From Puffinus mauretanicus (Eukaryota; Chordata; Aves; Procellariiformes; Procellariidae): a DNA stretch of 64,000 nucleotides. The stretch is from positions 186,001 to 250,000 of the forward strand of contig JAJKFH010003988.1 in the NCBI GenBank assembly GCA_023333565.1, written 5' to 3'. This document shows positions 1 through 13,000 of this stretch, in pieces. The position numbers were made by a program, and so were the translations under genes. Numbering within the stretch: the first letter of the stretch is position 1; each line of letters opens with the position of its first letter. A model generated the notes under the pieces. That model had not been told where the DNA came from. It saw nothing but the letters and a program-made list of their open reading frames with translations, and made no database searches.

Positions 1-715
1 AGGGTTTGAGCTTGAATATAAATCAAACAAATTAATCCTTAATATAATCTTAATCTATAGAGCCATATCCAAAGTATTTGGCTTAGTATAGTATACAAAG
101 CCAGACCTTTTTAATACGGTAGCATTCAGCTTAGATTATTCCCAAAATACATAGCATTGCATAAATGCTGTCCTGAGTGACTGCTTGCTAAGAGAAGGCA
201 GGAAAGTTATTTTCACTTGCTCATTTGCTGTCTTAATGATCATTGGAATGTTTTACACAGAGTAACAGCTTCAAGAGGAGGGGCTGGTGATTAAGGCTGT
301 AACCTCTGAACTGTTAAATAAAGGGTGGCTAGCATTGCTGACACAGTTTTGTGACTGAAGTCCCTACTTCGTTTTTCTTTAAAATGGTTGGAATGAACTT
401 GGTGAATAAAATGAAATTTTTCACAATCTGAAACATTTTAAAATTATTCATTTTGGCTGCTGAACCAAAAAAACAGTTATTCAAAGCTCATTGTGCACAT
501 GGATGATGCATAGTGGGAAAGTTGCCGCTGTCAGCGTTGTGCTGCTTGTGTGCAAAGAATACTTTGGGGCTGTCAATCTGATTACTTCTTGAGTACCAGT
601 TCACTAAGGAGAAAAATGTATGGTGACAGTCAGGACATGCTTTCTCGAAAGCATGAAATCTATGGTATATAGTAACTGTAGCATAGAGTAAGTGATGCTG
701 TTTTCTGTTTTGCAG
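1..715 (+). other. ADGRV1: Intron upstream of exon 1 (partial)
   Basis: AT-rich non-coding DNA ending in a pyrimidine-rich acceptor (TTTTCTGTTTTGCAG). I see no exon of the gene in it. It holds a 20-base near-perfect palindrome at 636-655, described separately. Confidence 0.8.
636..655. repeat. Short perfect inverted repeat (9-bp arms)
   Basis: CATGCTTTC and GAAAGCATG are exact reverse complements separated by two bases. The site sits about 60 bases upstream of the exon 1 acceptor, inside the intron. Function unknown; it may be chance. Confidence 0.5.
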
Positions 716-1045
716 CTTCTGTTTTACATTCAGGACAGTGATGATGTTTATGGCCTAATAAAATTTTATCCTTTGGAGAATCAGAAGATTGAAAGTAATC
801 CAACGGGACGCTTTTTATCCTTGAGTTTTGCAAGGGAGAGAGGAACAGTTGGAGATGTGCAGTTGGTTTATACTGCACTGTATATTCCAGCTGGAGCTCT
901 GGATCCTGAGAGGGCGAAAGATGGCATTCTAAATATGTCTAGAAGAAGCATTCTCATGTTTCCAGAAGGAAAAACACAAGATACTTTAAATATACCAATA
1001 AGAAATGATGCATTTCTTCAAAATGGTGCTCATTTCCTCATACAG
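716..1045 (+). CDS. ADGRV1: ADGRV1 exon 1 of window: Calx-beta
   Basis: 110 codons, phase 0 to 0, between TTTTGCAG and a GTATCT donor. It encodes the start of a Calx-beta unit (DSDDVYGLIKFYP) with a long loop (YIPAGALDPERAKDG). An atypical IRNDAFLQNGAHF stands where most repeats have DDxPE. A second AG at 732-733 would drop six residues (LLFYIQ) in frame; I chose 716 because the human protein, as remembered, retains LFYIQ. Confidence 0.92.
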
Positions 1046-4000
1046 GTATCTCAGTTATGTTTTGGGGTGGTTTTTTAGCCCATGTAATATAAAGGATGCA
1101 ATTTCATAGTGGATCCTTCCCTTTTAATTTAATTAAAATCGCTTTACCTGTTTAAAAAAAAAAAAAAGAAAAAAGTTACTAGCTCTGTAGCTAGGAAAAC
1201 TTTCTTATTTAGAGACAGCTTCCATAAATACGCCATAAAGAGCTCTATTCCTAATCATTATTTACTATTTACACCATTTTTTAAAAACAGACTGTTGTAA
1301 CAGGATTCAGGTATTATTCATGGAATTTAATGAAATGAGATCAATGTTGCAGAAGTTAATTACCTTTTAAGGTATGTTTCTCTGTCTACCCCTTGGCTTT
1401 GAGTATAACCAAATTAAGGTTCTTAAAATTGAATTACAGAAGCATGACAAATTTTAGAAATGACAAGCAAGTAAATAAATTAAAAATAGTCAAACATATA
1501 TTTCATTTATGTATGAATTTGGCCAGAGAACTTGAAAAGTATTTTTTCCAGTTTTCTCTGTCTAGTGTTCCTTGCTGCCCCTTTGGGGTTTTTTCCTCTT
1601 TTTTTTCTATCTGAATTTGTAAGAAGGGAGCTTCTGTCATTGCTAATTAAAACTGGCTAGAAAATTTCACTAAAAATTTTGTTTTTGACAGCAAACTGGA
1701 TTTTGAGCAAAAATATTTACAGAAAGAAGTTCCACATTCCAATGAGGGCATTCATTTTTCATTGGAGAAAACCAAGTTTGCTTACATTTTAGCAAGATAT
1801 TGTTCAGATATACTACTGTGGAGGATCCCGGGCATTGTCATCAGTATTTGTTGTGATTATTTTCTCATCTGCAGTTAAGACTGCCCCATCATCTCTACTT
1901 CCTGTGATTAACTGTGCCACTCTGGTCATCTGGGATGAAGAGCCCAGGTAGCGATCTTGATACACAGACAAAGGGATGACTTGGCACAACCAAAGCACAA
2001 AGCAGAGAGGCATTTCTTAGTTCCTTTTAATCTTTTAATTTTAAAGATTGGCGTTTTCAAATGAAGATGTTGATATTAAATCCATGGATTTAAAATTTGC
2101 CAGGTTTTGTCTTTAACTGACGGCCTACTAAAAATTTTTTGATTAATTCTGGGATCTTGAAAAGATTTCTTCCCTCCACCTCCTTCTCCCCACATTCTCT
2201 TAAAAAAAAAAAAAAGAAACAAAAATTCTTGCCAGAATTACTGTTTTACTAGTATGCAATTTTTGGCATTCAGTTAGATAGGGAAATGCGTTCTGGAATA
2301 CTAGAGTAGGTTAGTATGTTTTACATCTGCACGAGATCTGAAAGATCTACAGAAGAACTGAAATATCTGATTCTCCCTTTTTAGGTGATACATTATAAAT
2401 AACATTGCAATGTAGACTATGGACGAGAGACACATATGATAAGTATTTCAGAATGCAGGCACTTTGCCCGGCTTTTCAAACTGCAGATTCCAGGGAGGCG
2501 GGCGGGGGGTGTGAATGTTCTGTACTTTCTCTATGAACCATAAAAATCTTTTTGTTTGAATAAACAAATCAGAGGGGCTTTCCAGCAAAGAAAATTCATT
2601 TAGAAACTCAGAGAGAAGGAAGAAAAATGCCCCTATTTATCACTATGACAATCCTCCTACATTGTGAATAAACGATAATCTCAGTGAACATGTTTAGAAT
2701 GCGAAGATTACAGAGTTTGTACTAGGCACAATAAAGGATCAACTCAGGAATCGGGGAGGAGGATGGAGGAGGAAATGAAGCTTAAACACAACTAGAGAAT
2801 GCGTAGAGGAGTTGGAAAAGTGAGATTAACATTCTTCAGTGACATCTTCAATTAAATAACCTACTGTAGTCTGAGGTGCAGTTTTTGGTATGGACAGGAA
2901 GATTAATTTAATAAACTACTTGTCATTACTATTCAATTCACAGTGCATTCTTTTTTCCTCATGAGCTGATTTGCTTTAAAAGGAAACACTGAACTAAAAA
3001 AGAATTTCTTGGCTCTTTGTTAATTATTACTTTAATCTCAAAGTTATTATCCAGGATCAGAAGCACTTAACAAACTGAATTGTTTCAGCTGTGTAGTATT
3101 TCAGAAACTTTACTGAGCTAACAACCACACAGTGGTCCACCTGCATACTGTTCATTCCAGGATTAGGACCTACTCTAAAAGAAAACTTAGAAAACAAGCG
3201 AAACATCTGTTCCTCCGACTCTCAATAAGTAGCTGGTATGGTTGAGAATCAATTACTGAATACAGTATTTGTAAAACAGTTCCATCTGTCATCAAATAAA
3301 ATGTGCATGAATATTTTTGTGTGTTACTCAAGCAGTGGTAAAACAAAGTATGATACAGCCCAAGTATTTTACATAGATTGGTTTTAAGAATTGAAGGGCT
3401 TTAATAATCATCAATCGAAATGGTGATTCATGATCACTATATGGATTTAAATAAGGCCACTTTTCCCTCCTCCAATAAAGCCTTACTATATGATAACACA
3501 GGATAACTCCAAGCAAAAAACATTCTTGTGGGAGTTAAAGGTGGTTGTCATTGGGGGTTCATGCCCCAGTGAAATGTTTGCAGAAGTATATGCAAATCAG
3601 TTATGGAAACATTTATTGTAATGATGCATGTAAACAGAATCACATGATATAAATTATATTTGAAAGAAATATTTAAACAGTCAAGTCCTGCTTTCCTTAC
3701 TATGTCAGTACTGCTGCTGGGTTTAATGAGTCCCATTCAAAGACAGGGTAAACATTTTTCTATTTCTTCTTAGCATCAGTAAACCATCAGAAATATGGTA
3801 ACACAAGCAGAGACTATGGTTTTGAAATATTCTACTGATTTTCAGTTCTGAATGCAATTCTAATGTGTTAGTTATTATAAATGGAGAAGTCCTTAAAGTA
3901 GAAGGTTGGATCATTCTTTGGCCTCATTAAAGGCTGTAAATTATTACGATTCCAGTGACTTCAGCAGATTTTTACCAATGCATGGCACAAAAAATGAAGT

Positions 4001-7000
4001 TAGGACAATAGCTTGGTCCACTTGTCAAATCAGTACTGTTATTCATAGGTCTAGTAATGAATCGGCCGATTTAGAAGGTTCATTCTCCCTCTACGTACAT
4101 GTAGTTATGTACAGGAACATGATTTGTCTGAGAGGTGTACCATCCTGCTGACAAAGCTCAGCGGTATCCACTTCATTTCTTTGACACATCTACTTACACA
4201 TTTTTGTAACAGCAATGTTGCCAGTAAAACTGCTGCCAGTAAGAGAAATTTGTTCTGGAGGTGTTTTGCTACCAGCATATGAAACTTATTCTGAAATGTC
4301 AGAATTGTTCTGACTTGGTACTAAGGCATCTTATTTCTCAATTTTTTCTTACTTTTTCTTACAGCTGGAAAAAGTTGAGTTGGTGAATAGAATTCCTCTA
4401 GTACCACCTGTGAGTCCTAGATTAGGCGAGATTCGAAATATTTCTCTGAGGATTACTCCAGATATTGCAAATGGAGAAATAGGCTTTACTAGCAATCTTC
4501 CAATTATTCTTTCTGAGCCAGAAGATTCCGCTGCTACAGTGGTAAGTAAAGCTTTTGATATTGTCCCTTACTATGGAAAATTTATTTGGAGAAAGCAAAG
4601 TTTGCTATATTGTGTAACATATGAAAGTTAATGTGAGGAAAATCCTTCCTCATAAGTTCTGCCTGATCCCAAATATTCCCTTGCTTTTTAAAAAAAAAAA
4701 AAAAAAAAGGCAAAAAAGTGCTTGTAAAACTAAGGTCTGAAATAATGTGTTAGTCATTATCAGAAAAGTGAGGTTGATCTCTGCTTTCTCTGTAAGCATC
4801 CAAAACCAGTTAGGTCTTGATGCTCACACAGAACAAAAGAAGCTGCAGACAATTGTAACCTCTCTCACCAACTGCAAAGGTGGTAATGTGAAGTAGGACT
4901 GATACCAGTCCTAGATTTCATGGAAACGTCTGTGTATCTTACAGTTGACTGACTTATATGTGAACCTATTTTTTGGCTTGCTGGGCATGTTTTCCAACAA
5001 TTGTGCTTTTTAGGTTTCTGAGAACCCAAAGAAACGTTTTCAAAAGCATTGCCATCCATACGAATGCCTTAGTACCAGCTGGAGGAACTTTTTTAAAAAT
5101 GTTTTTTTCATACATTTTCACTTTTTTTCCCTGGCTGTCTTCACCGACATCTTCCCACAAATCCTGAATCAGATAACTTGTTTCTCATTCTCAGATTAAA
5201 ACTGCTAATTACCTTAAGCAGAGTACAGAGTAACAGAGTAAAATTACGGTAGTTATGTTTAAAATCTAGGTTGTGTCTTGAAGCAGTGGGCACTGATTAA
5301 ATCAGTCACACAAGGCTTTTTGTGTTGATGGTTGCTTAGTGATTTGTGATATAAATAATCTGTCATCTCCACTGTCTAACTATGTAACTCATAAATGGTT
5401 AAAAGGATAAGATTCAGTATATATTTTCATTGATACACCATCTTTGATCTCATATCATATACATAGGTGCGAATGAAAAAAACAGGCTGAACATTTGGAG
5501 GCTCATATTCAAATAGTGATTTGCAAGGCGGTAATTGGTTTTGCATCTACTTTTACAAGTCACAACAGATTCATGTGTTTCATAGGTTTCCATTGCTTTG
5601 CATCGAGATGGGACTGATGGTCAAGCATCTGTGTTTTGGAGTTTGAAACCCTCTGGTGTCAACCAAAAGGCAGTAACACATGATGATATAAGTCCTTTTA
5701 ATGGCTCCGTTGTTTTCTTATCTGGACAAAGTGATACTACAATCAACATTACTGTTAAAGCTGATGATATACCTGAAATGAACGAAACTGTGTTATTAAC
5801 TTTGGACAGGTATTGTCCCCTAATCTCTATTCATATGTATCAGTTGTAATACTCAATTTATATATAACAAATTAGCACAGTATTAATTAAGAGGTATTGC
5901 CTGTATTGTGTTGATAAGTGCCTGAAGGAATATTAGGCCCTTGATTCAGACTGTGTACGGATTCTTCTTTGACTAGAGATCAATGTAAGAAACTGTGTTG
6001 TATTTATTATCTAATGATTTGATTTTGTTTATATTTTGATGAAAATAATGTATGCTGTTTAGAAAGTTCTTTCAGCTTTGATCTTTAGTTATAACCCATA
6101 TCTTTTCAGAAAAGTAGTATTTAGTGAGATAATTGAGAAAACTATAATGAAGAGTAGAAAGCAATACATAACTGTGTCTCTCAGAAAAAGGTTTATAGCT
6201 AGGGTGTTGTTGCTGAATTAGATCAGCTTTTTATTTGTTTGATCTGCACATTTAGTATTGCTTGCTCTTGATAATTCCATCAATTTCCATCACAACTCCT
6301 GGCTTCCAAAATAGCCCAGTGTGACCATTACCACACTCTTTGGCTACAAAGAGAGCAATGGTGTTTCTGAAGCACAGTGTTGTAGTCTCCCTTCTGCACG
6401 AGATCAGGATTATGGGATAATTAAGGCTGCACGGGACCTCAGGAGATGCTGTTATCTGCATGTGAGCACTGCTGAGAATACTTAAATTAGTTCACATCCA
6501 GGAGTGTATTCCCTCTTTGATTTACTAGCAGGAGAATCTTGGCTATGTCTTCTGTCCTGCTTCCAACAACTCCATTGTATATATAGTTTAGAAATACCAC
6601 CACTTCTACTACCTCCCATTAGTCTACAGTAATTTTTCCGCTTTTTCTGGAAACATACTAATAGGGATCTGCCAGCAGCAATGTCTGCATTGAACATCTA
6701 CTACTTACACAGTCCTTGCCTTATGCAGAAGTATTTTTGTCCTATATAGGAAGCGCAAACTAGCTCTTGGGAGCTTCAACACCAGATACCCATGGTGATT
6801 ACATGATAGCAAACCAGCAACCAGCTCCTGAAGCTGTTGCTGATCCTATTTCGGAATGCCTGTTTTTTGAACATCATTCTATCTCACAGGAAAGATGTTA
6901 TTCCATTGCAGGATTGGCCTGCTTCTGGAGAAGCTGGCTGCTGGATGCATCTAGTGCAGAATGAGTTATTTTATTCTACCTTGGCTACTCACAACACTGA

Positions 7001-10000
7001 AAAGACAATCCTGTTCAAGACAAAAACAAATGGAGACTATTGCAAGCAGTTCTCTTCTTTCTTGGTTCATCTCAAGGAGTTAATTAGAGTCTCTGGCACA
7101 AAGGGGGAAGCTATGATTAGAAATGATGATGGAAGTTGTGAAGAAGTTGTGTAAGGTGGCCAAAAAATGGGAGTGGAAGGGAAGGAAACTTCTAAGTAGA
7201 TAGAGGAGGTGGACAGCGTAAAAGGCTAACCTTTCAAGTTCTGACAGCTCTACGGGTGTGTGTAACTACAGCTTTCTGCCATTTATTCTGAGTAGTAACC
7301 CTAGGCTGCGCCTTGAAAATGGTGGCTGCAATGAGGAGTGAACTGGCAGCTGAACAGACATAACTACGTATGGTGGGAGTAGCAGGTTCTGCTGGTCATG
7401 AAGTGGCTGGTAAAAAGTGTGCCAGCCATGTGCCAGCGGTAAGCAGCCTTCCCACACTTGGCAAGGTCAGAGAGTGAAGTAAGGCACAGGTGGTCAGGCC
7501 CGGAAAAAGAAGTAAACAAGGAGGAGATAAAGTCTGAACTTTTCTCTAGACCTGGGTAGTGTCCCTCAAGGCTATGAGTGAAATTTGGCACCTTTAACAT
7601 TAGCAGAAGCCAAGAATGAAATGACCGCAAAGATCATCCTTTCGGTACTGGAGATGACTCTTCAAATCAGGATTGAAGGATACTGGCAGGGTTATGTGTG
7701 TAAGCTTGTGGTATTGCTTTCTGCATAGTTTGTATTTTCTGGATGAACAGAAGATTTCGGTTTCCAAGGCTGGCAGCCAGCTCCTCACAGCAGTAGTGGA
7801 TTAGCATGAAAACAAAGATGCACTGTGCTGTGGATGTGCTTGCACTGTTCTATAAATTGTAGCGTAAGTCAGTAGGAAAACAGAGCATGTAAGGACTTTA
7901 ATGAAACTATAGACATAGAAATATGTTCATAAGCATTCTATTTATTGCGATTAGTAATAGCATGGGTAAAATAATAAAAAGAATTAGTTCTAACAAGGAT
8001 GTATTATCTACAACTCAGTGGTGTTGTTAAGGCAGTTTACATTTTAAACAAGCTTTAATTGCATCCATAACTATAAAAGAAACCTTCCAAGCCATTAAAA
8101 ATAGTATTTTCTTTCCTTGTTCTATGGCCTCTGCCCATAGGCCGTAGATATTAAAAATAACTCTGAATTATGTCCACAAAATGGAGGCCAATATATATCA
8201 TGAAGAATATGCTTCCAAAGAAGACAGATGCGTAATAAAGAAACAAGACAATCCTGTACCTGCTGAAGCTTCTTCATATTTTCTTTTTTTAGGAGCAGCT
8301 TCAGGTTGAATGCCTGCCCGTATCTGAATAGGCCTGAATTGAGACCAAACATAAATAAAGCCAGATGTCTGTAGTGAAATCTGTATGAGAAAGAAAAGGC
8401 CTTGGTCTTCTTGATGAATGTAGGTGGAACAGGCTATGGAAATTGTGTCTATGCTTTGTGAAAGCATATATACATGCTAGGGCTGTTCATTTTACCTGGT
8501 AAGCACAAACAGAAATCAGTTTTTTAAAAATCTGATTGTTGTTTTTTCCTTCTGCACAACGTATTCTACTGGCAGTTGCCATCCCCTCAGTAAGGGGCAG
8601 GTACACAGCTATGGATTTGGCAGTTGGCACAAGGGAAGGGCCAGGACCTCCAGGGCACACGGGTTGTGTTTATAGTTAAATAGTCCTGATGCTCAAATTT
8701 TTTTTGAGTCATGACTCATATAATTTAGGATGCCAGTACAGATTCATGTACGTATGTTATGACCTAAATCTCATTCACTATATATAATAAAGCAAAACTG
8801 AATAATGTAACATGGGATTTTTATAGTCCTAGTGATTTCTGTGTTGCAATACAAATCTCCATAGGCTGAAATTCTGTCTTGAGTAAATTTAGAAAACAGG
8901 TTTTAAAAAAATTGCAAACGCAAAACATAGGCTGACTATTTCATTATGAAATGTCTGGTAATTTTTTAACATTTTTGTGTTTAAGAGATTACTTCATGTC
9001 AAAAAGTTAGCAAATCATAGAAGGCCCATTTAAAGCACTGCAGACTGTCTATGATCCTTAATTCAGGGCTCGTGTGATGTTTGCATGTTGTGGGTTGCTG
9101 TCTGCGCTGGCATGCACAGGAACACTAATACACTGTTTAATGAAGCTGGGATTTTCTCCCAACTCGGTGATTTCCTGTGGCTAGTGTCTGTTTCAAAACC
9201 GTATCTATCTGTCTTAAGTAATTTTTCTAGTAAGTAATATGTGTGATGCTATAGGAATTACCTATCTCTTTCAGTGTAAACCATTGGCTTTTTCTTCAAG
9301 GGTCTGGTCAGACTTTGTTTTGATGGGGAAAAAGTTATTTGAAAATAGTAGTAGAACGTTGAAAAGAGTGCTACTGGACACTTACTGCTAGCTTTTATTA
9401 CTTTTCAAAATAATAACACCATATATCTCCTATTATGAGTAACAAAAATTAAAATAGCCTCCAAAATCAAATAATTTGTGGATTAAACCTGGAGAAGGTG
9501 TTCCCTCTGATGAGAAGCACTTTGGAATTTCTAATATGGCAAATCCTACTTTAATACTGTTCTTTAAAGCTAGGTCCTGCCACTAATTAAATCAGTAGAT
9601 AATCCTGAAAAAATTGAAGAAGGGGTAAACACTGACTACAAATCTAGGAAGCAAATTAAGTAACATTCCACAGGCAATCTGAATGCACCTTTTCTGAGAT
9701 ACCCTGATAGAAAAGAAAGTTTTTTAGAGAAGTGTATTTTTAATAGTACAGCAATACACATTCACAGTTGCAATACAGTTTCTCAGGTGCCTTTCAAAAC
9801 ATTTACTTTCTGCAGAATTCCAATTCTTGGTCCAAAGCTATCAAATTCGATCATGTTGCATCTCTTAATAATTATTATTTTATTTGCAGTGGTATTTAGT
9901 TCATAAGAACGTTGAAATTCCTATGTTACTTTAAACTCAGTTGAAAATCTTCTTTCTGATAGTTTGTAATACTGTGTGTTTAAAAAAGTGCTAGAAATAT

Positions 10001-13000
10001 TTTGAAGCTTCTGTTATTTGTCCTAATTAATCTGTAGTTCTTGCTAAAGAATAATTAAGGTTTATTTAAAGAAAGATTTTCCCTGACGACGAGTCATTTC
10101 ACGTGAAGTTTGTCATATGGAAAGTGTTTTTTTTTACAGCTGTTTCATCACAGAAAACACACTTATGCAGTTTGAGATTGCGTTTCTTACGTTAGCATCT
10201 TAAACATCGCCAGGGCTTATCCTCTGTGATAAAATGGAGCTTCATGTCCCCAGATGGCTGTTTTACAGAGTAAGTGAAGCTGAGGAGAAAGAAAGGCAAG
10301 TGGCTTTCCTGGGGAGAGGGCTCTCCTTACTCCTGGTCAAGTGCTCTCTCTAGGAGAGAGCTCTCCAGGAGCTGGAGCTCTGTGCTAGGGCTAAGCGGCT
10401 GCGTACAAGGAGCTGGGTTGGCTTTTATCGTTACTTCTGAATGCCCTCACCTGGGCAAACCATGAGTTTTAGAAGTTCTGAAGAGCCATTTTTGTTCCAT
10501 TTCCCCACTGCTGTTACAGGGGTGCCTAAAGAGATGGCTTCACATACCACAAAGAGTGAAACAGGACCAAACTGATCCTGTGCGCTCCATGGCAGTTTGG
10601 ACGTCTTTACTCTGCGACGAAAAGACTGTACATGAACAGCGCGTAGTTCTTGGACATTGTCAGGGCGTGTAGCAGAGCTGATGGCTGGTGGCCTGGGGGC
10701 TGTGTGGTGGTGTAGGGCCAGGGGTCCAGCCTGACAACATGGCTGGTCGGGCAGAGGCCCATCCCACCACCCCCAGCAAGGCAGGAGAGCAGGCTGGAGC
10801 AGGTTAAGGGGGGGTAACCTGGAGTCCAGGGCATCAGGCAAGGTGATGGTGGTGGGGCAGGTCAAGGCAGGAGCACCCGTCAGGTTTAGGCTGGATGATG
10901 GTCACCAGGGTCAGGCACAGCGCAGCAATTGCCAGGCAGGTCCGCAGCGAGGAGGCAAGTCCAAGGTCAAGCTGGGAAGTCACCCGGTGGGTCCTGGTCC
11001 AGGGATGTTATGAGAATTTATATGTGCGTACCTCGGAGTGTAGACACGAAGGATCCTATCGGGTGCACCCTTCATTGCTCACGTAACAACAGCTCAGAGT
11101 TGGAAGCCTAAGGCTAGGTGCTTCTATTCCATTTTTGCATAGGCATATTCTATTTTGAATAGTAACCAACATCTACTGTGTCAGAGCAGTGACAGCAATC
11201 TGGCCAGTCAAGCAGAGAAAATATGGTCAGATCAATCAACAAATAAAAAAATAAATTGATCCTAGTGTTGAAAATGGGACTTGGGTGGAGAAATCTCCCA
11301 AACAATGGTTTCCTTTAGCAGTGGATGGGCTGAATCCAACTAGTTGCTTTCTGACCTGCAAGTTCTCTAGATTCCAATCTGACGTACACTGTGACTATTT
11401 TGAAGTAATAAAGTATTGCCACTCTTCTCAGTCCTTTCAAAGAACACCTGGAGATGCTCAAGATGCACACCTCAGGGTACCTTGTGGCCGGTTCATGTCT
11501 GCTACCCTCTTCAGATTTCTGTAGTGCTGCCATCATGCATTACAACACAATATTAGATTCTAGCACTACTCCTCGGTTCACCTTAACAGGCTTTTTTGTC
11601 TGAGCTGTGTTTGGACTCATGCAGTGTAACTCCATGAAGGTGAAAGAGATTTTGTTTCTGGCATGACCTTTCTGATGAATTATTATGTCTTAACTACTTA
11701 AGCTTGTACATACATATCAAACACTCAGTTGACATAATGGTTCATTTGTACTCTCTGTTATATTACCAACAGCTTAGCAATATAATTAATTTTTAGCATT
11801 ACCAACTCTAATTTTTCTCCTTGATCTTTTCATTGTATTAATACTTGATGGTTTTGGAACACTTTTGCATACGTTTCTGAAGGAAGGGAGGATGTCTCAA
11901 TGTATAGTATTTAAAATCTAGCCTCATTGGAAATCAATGACATATTTCTATTAATTCAAATCTCCTATTTGAAAGAATGTATCTGCAAGTGTATTTGCTT
12001 TATTTTCTCATAATTTTGAGTGAACTCTTATCTCTATTGAATTCCAAATCTGTGTTCTTTTTGAGATTAGTGAAATCAGAATTTCACTTTATAAATTTTG
12101 TGGTAATCTGTTTATGGTGTTTCGATAGAAGATACAGGTTTTATATTTAATTTATATTTATTTTAGATTAAGAAAGCCAACATGCATGTCTGCCATTGCA
12201 GAATAATACTACCCTTTCATCTGACTTGATTTGGTAGTTTTTTATAACTGAACCAATTAAGAGATTAGCAAATACTCTTTTCTTTTCTTCTTTTTGTTTG
12301 TTATATTTTTATATTTATTATTTTACTTTGGTAATCTGATTAATTGAAAAATTGTCACAAATGAAGTTTGATGTGATTTTGTGCCAAAACAGTTTTTCAT
12401 ATATGTACCCGTTACAACTCCCACTGTGCTTATCTGTTTTTATCATTACTTTGGCAGATTGATGAAATAACATATCATGGGAGCATGTAGATTCTTTTTT
12501 CGTAATTGAAGGGCTATTTATAAATTGGGCTGCTGGTGCAGTTGTGAGCAGGCACAAAGGCTGGCAGTAATCAAGCTTTCGGAGGAGGGCTTGGTAGGGT
12601 ATACCATGAGTGGGTCCTGACATGCAGAATGGGTCATGGGGTCATTTCTCCTAAGTGGGAGCTGCCCACTTGCTAGCATTTGTCAACAGGAAAATGCCAA
12701 GCAAGTAGGGTTCCCTTAAAATGAACATTATAAGCTTTTGGAAGGGAAAAAGAAAGCTTTATGTTGGTTTTTTTTTAAAATTATTATTATTCTTTTCTAA
12801 GATTAGTACTATTGAAATTCTAGCAAGTGGCACTTTCATTCCTTCCCCCATCCCTTTTCTTTCTTTCTTTCTGTGTTGACAGGGTAGAGACAGAAAGGTT
12901 TGTCGTGTACTTTGGGTAAGTGCAGTGAACTGTGGTTTGTCTTCAGTGAATCAGTGCTTTGTTTTACAAGTGGTTGGTTTGGACAGAATCTGTCTTTATC

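Larger units (their letters stand above)
1046..4364 (+). other. ADGRV1: Intron 1
   Basis: 3.3 kb of AT-rich sequence with A-tracts at 1154-1167 and 2202-2215. Short open frames near 1393, 1813 and 3906 show no recognisable protein and no paired splice signals. No mobile element recognised. Confidence 0.75.

Noticed and set aside
3549..3571. Short hairpin CATTGGGG/CCCCAGTG in intron 1
   Set aside because: Eight-base stem with one wobble pair in kilobases of intron; expected by chance.
6837..7154. 105-residue open frame on the + strand in intron 3
   Set aside because: No splice signals in phase with exons 3 or 4, no resemblance to Calx-beta or any family I know; exon 3 joins exon 4 cleanly without it.
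8122..8147. Imperfect inverted repeat CTATGGCCT/AGGCCGTAG in intron 3
   Set aside because: Nine-base arms with a mismatch and no precursor-like extension; too short for a microRNA call.
10431..10865. 144-residue open frame on the minus strand in the GC-rich patch
   Set aside because: Composition-driven: GC-rich DNA has few stops. No domain, no conserved motif, and an overlapping alternative frame on the same strand is equally open.
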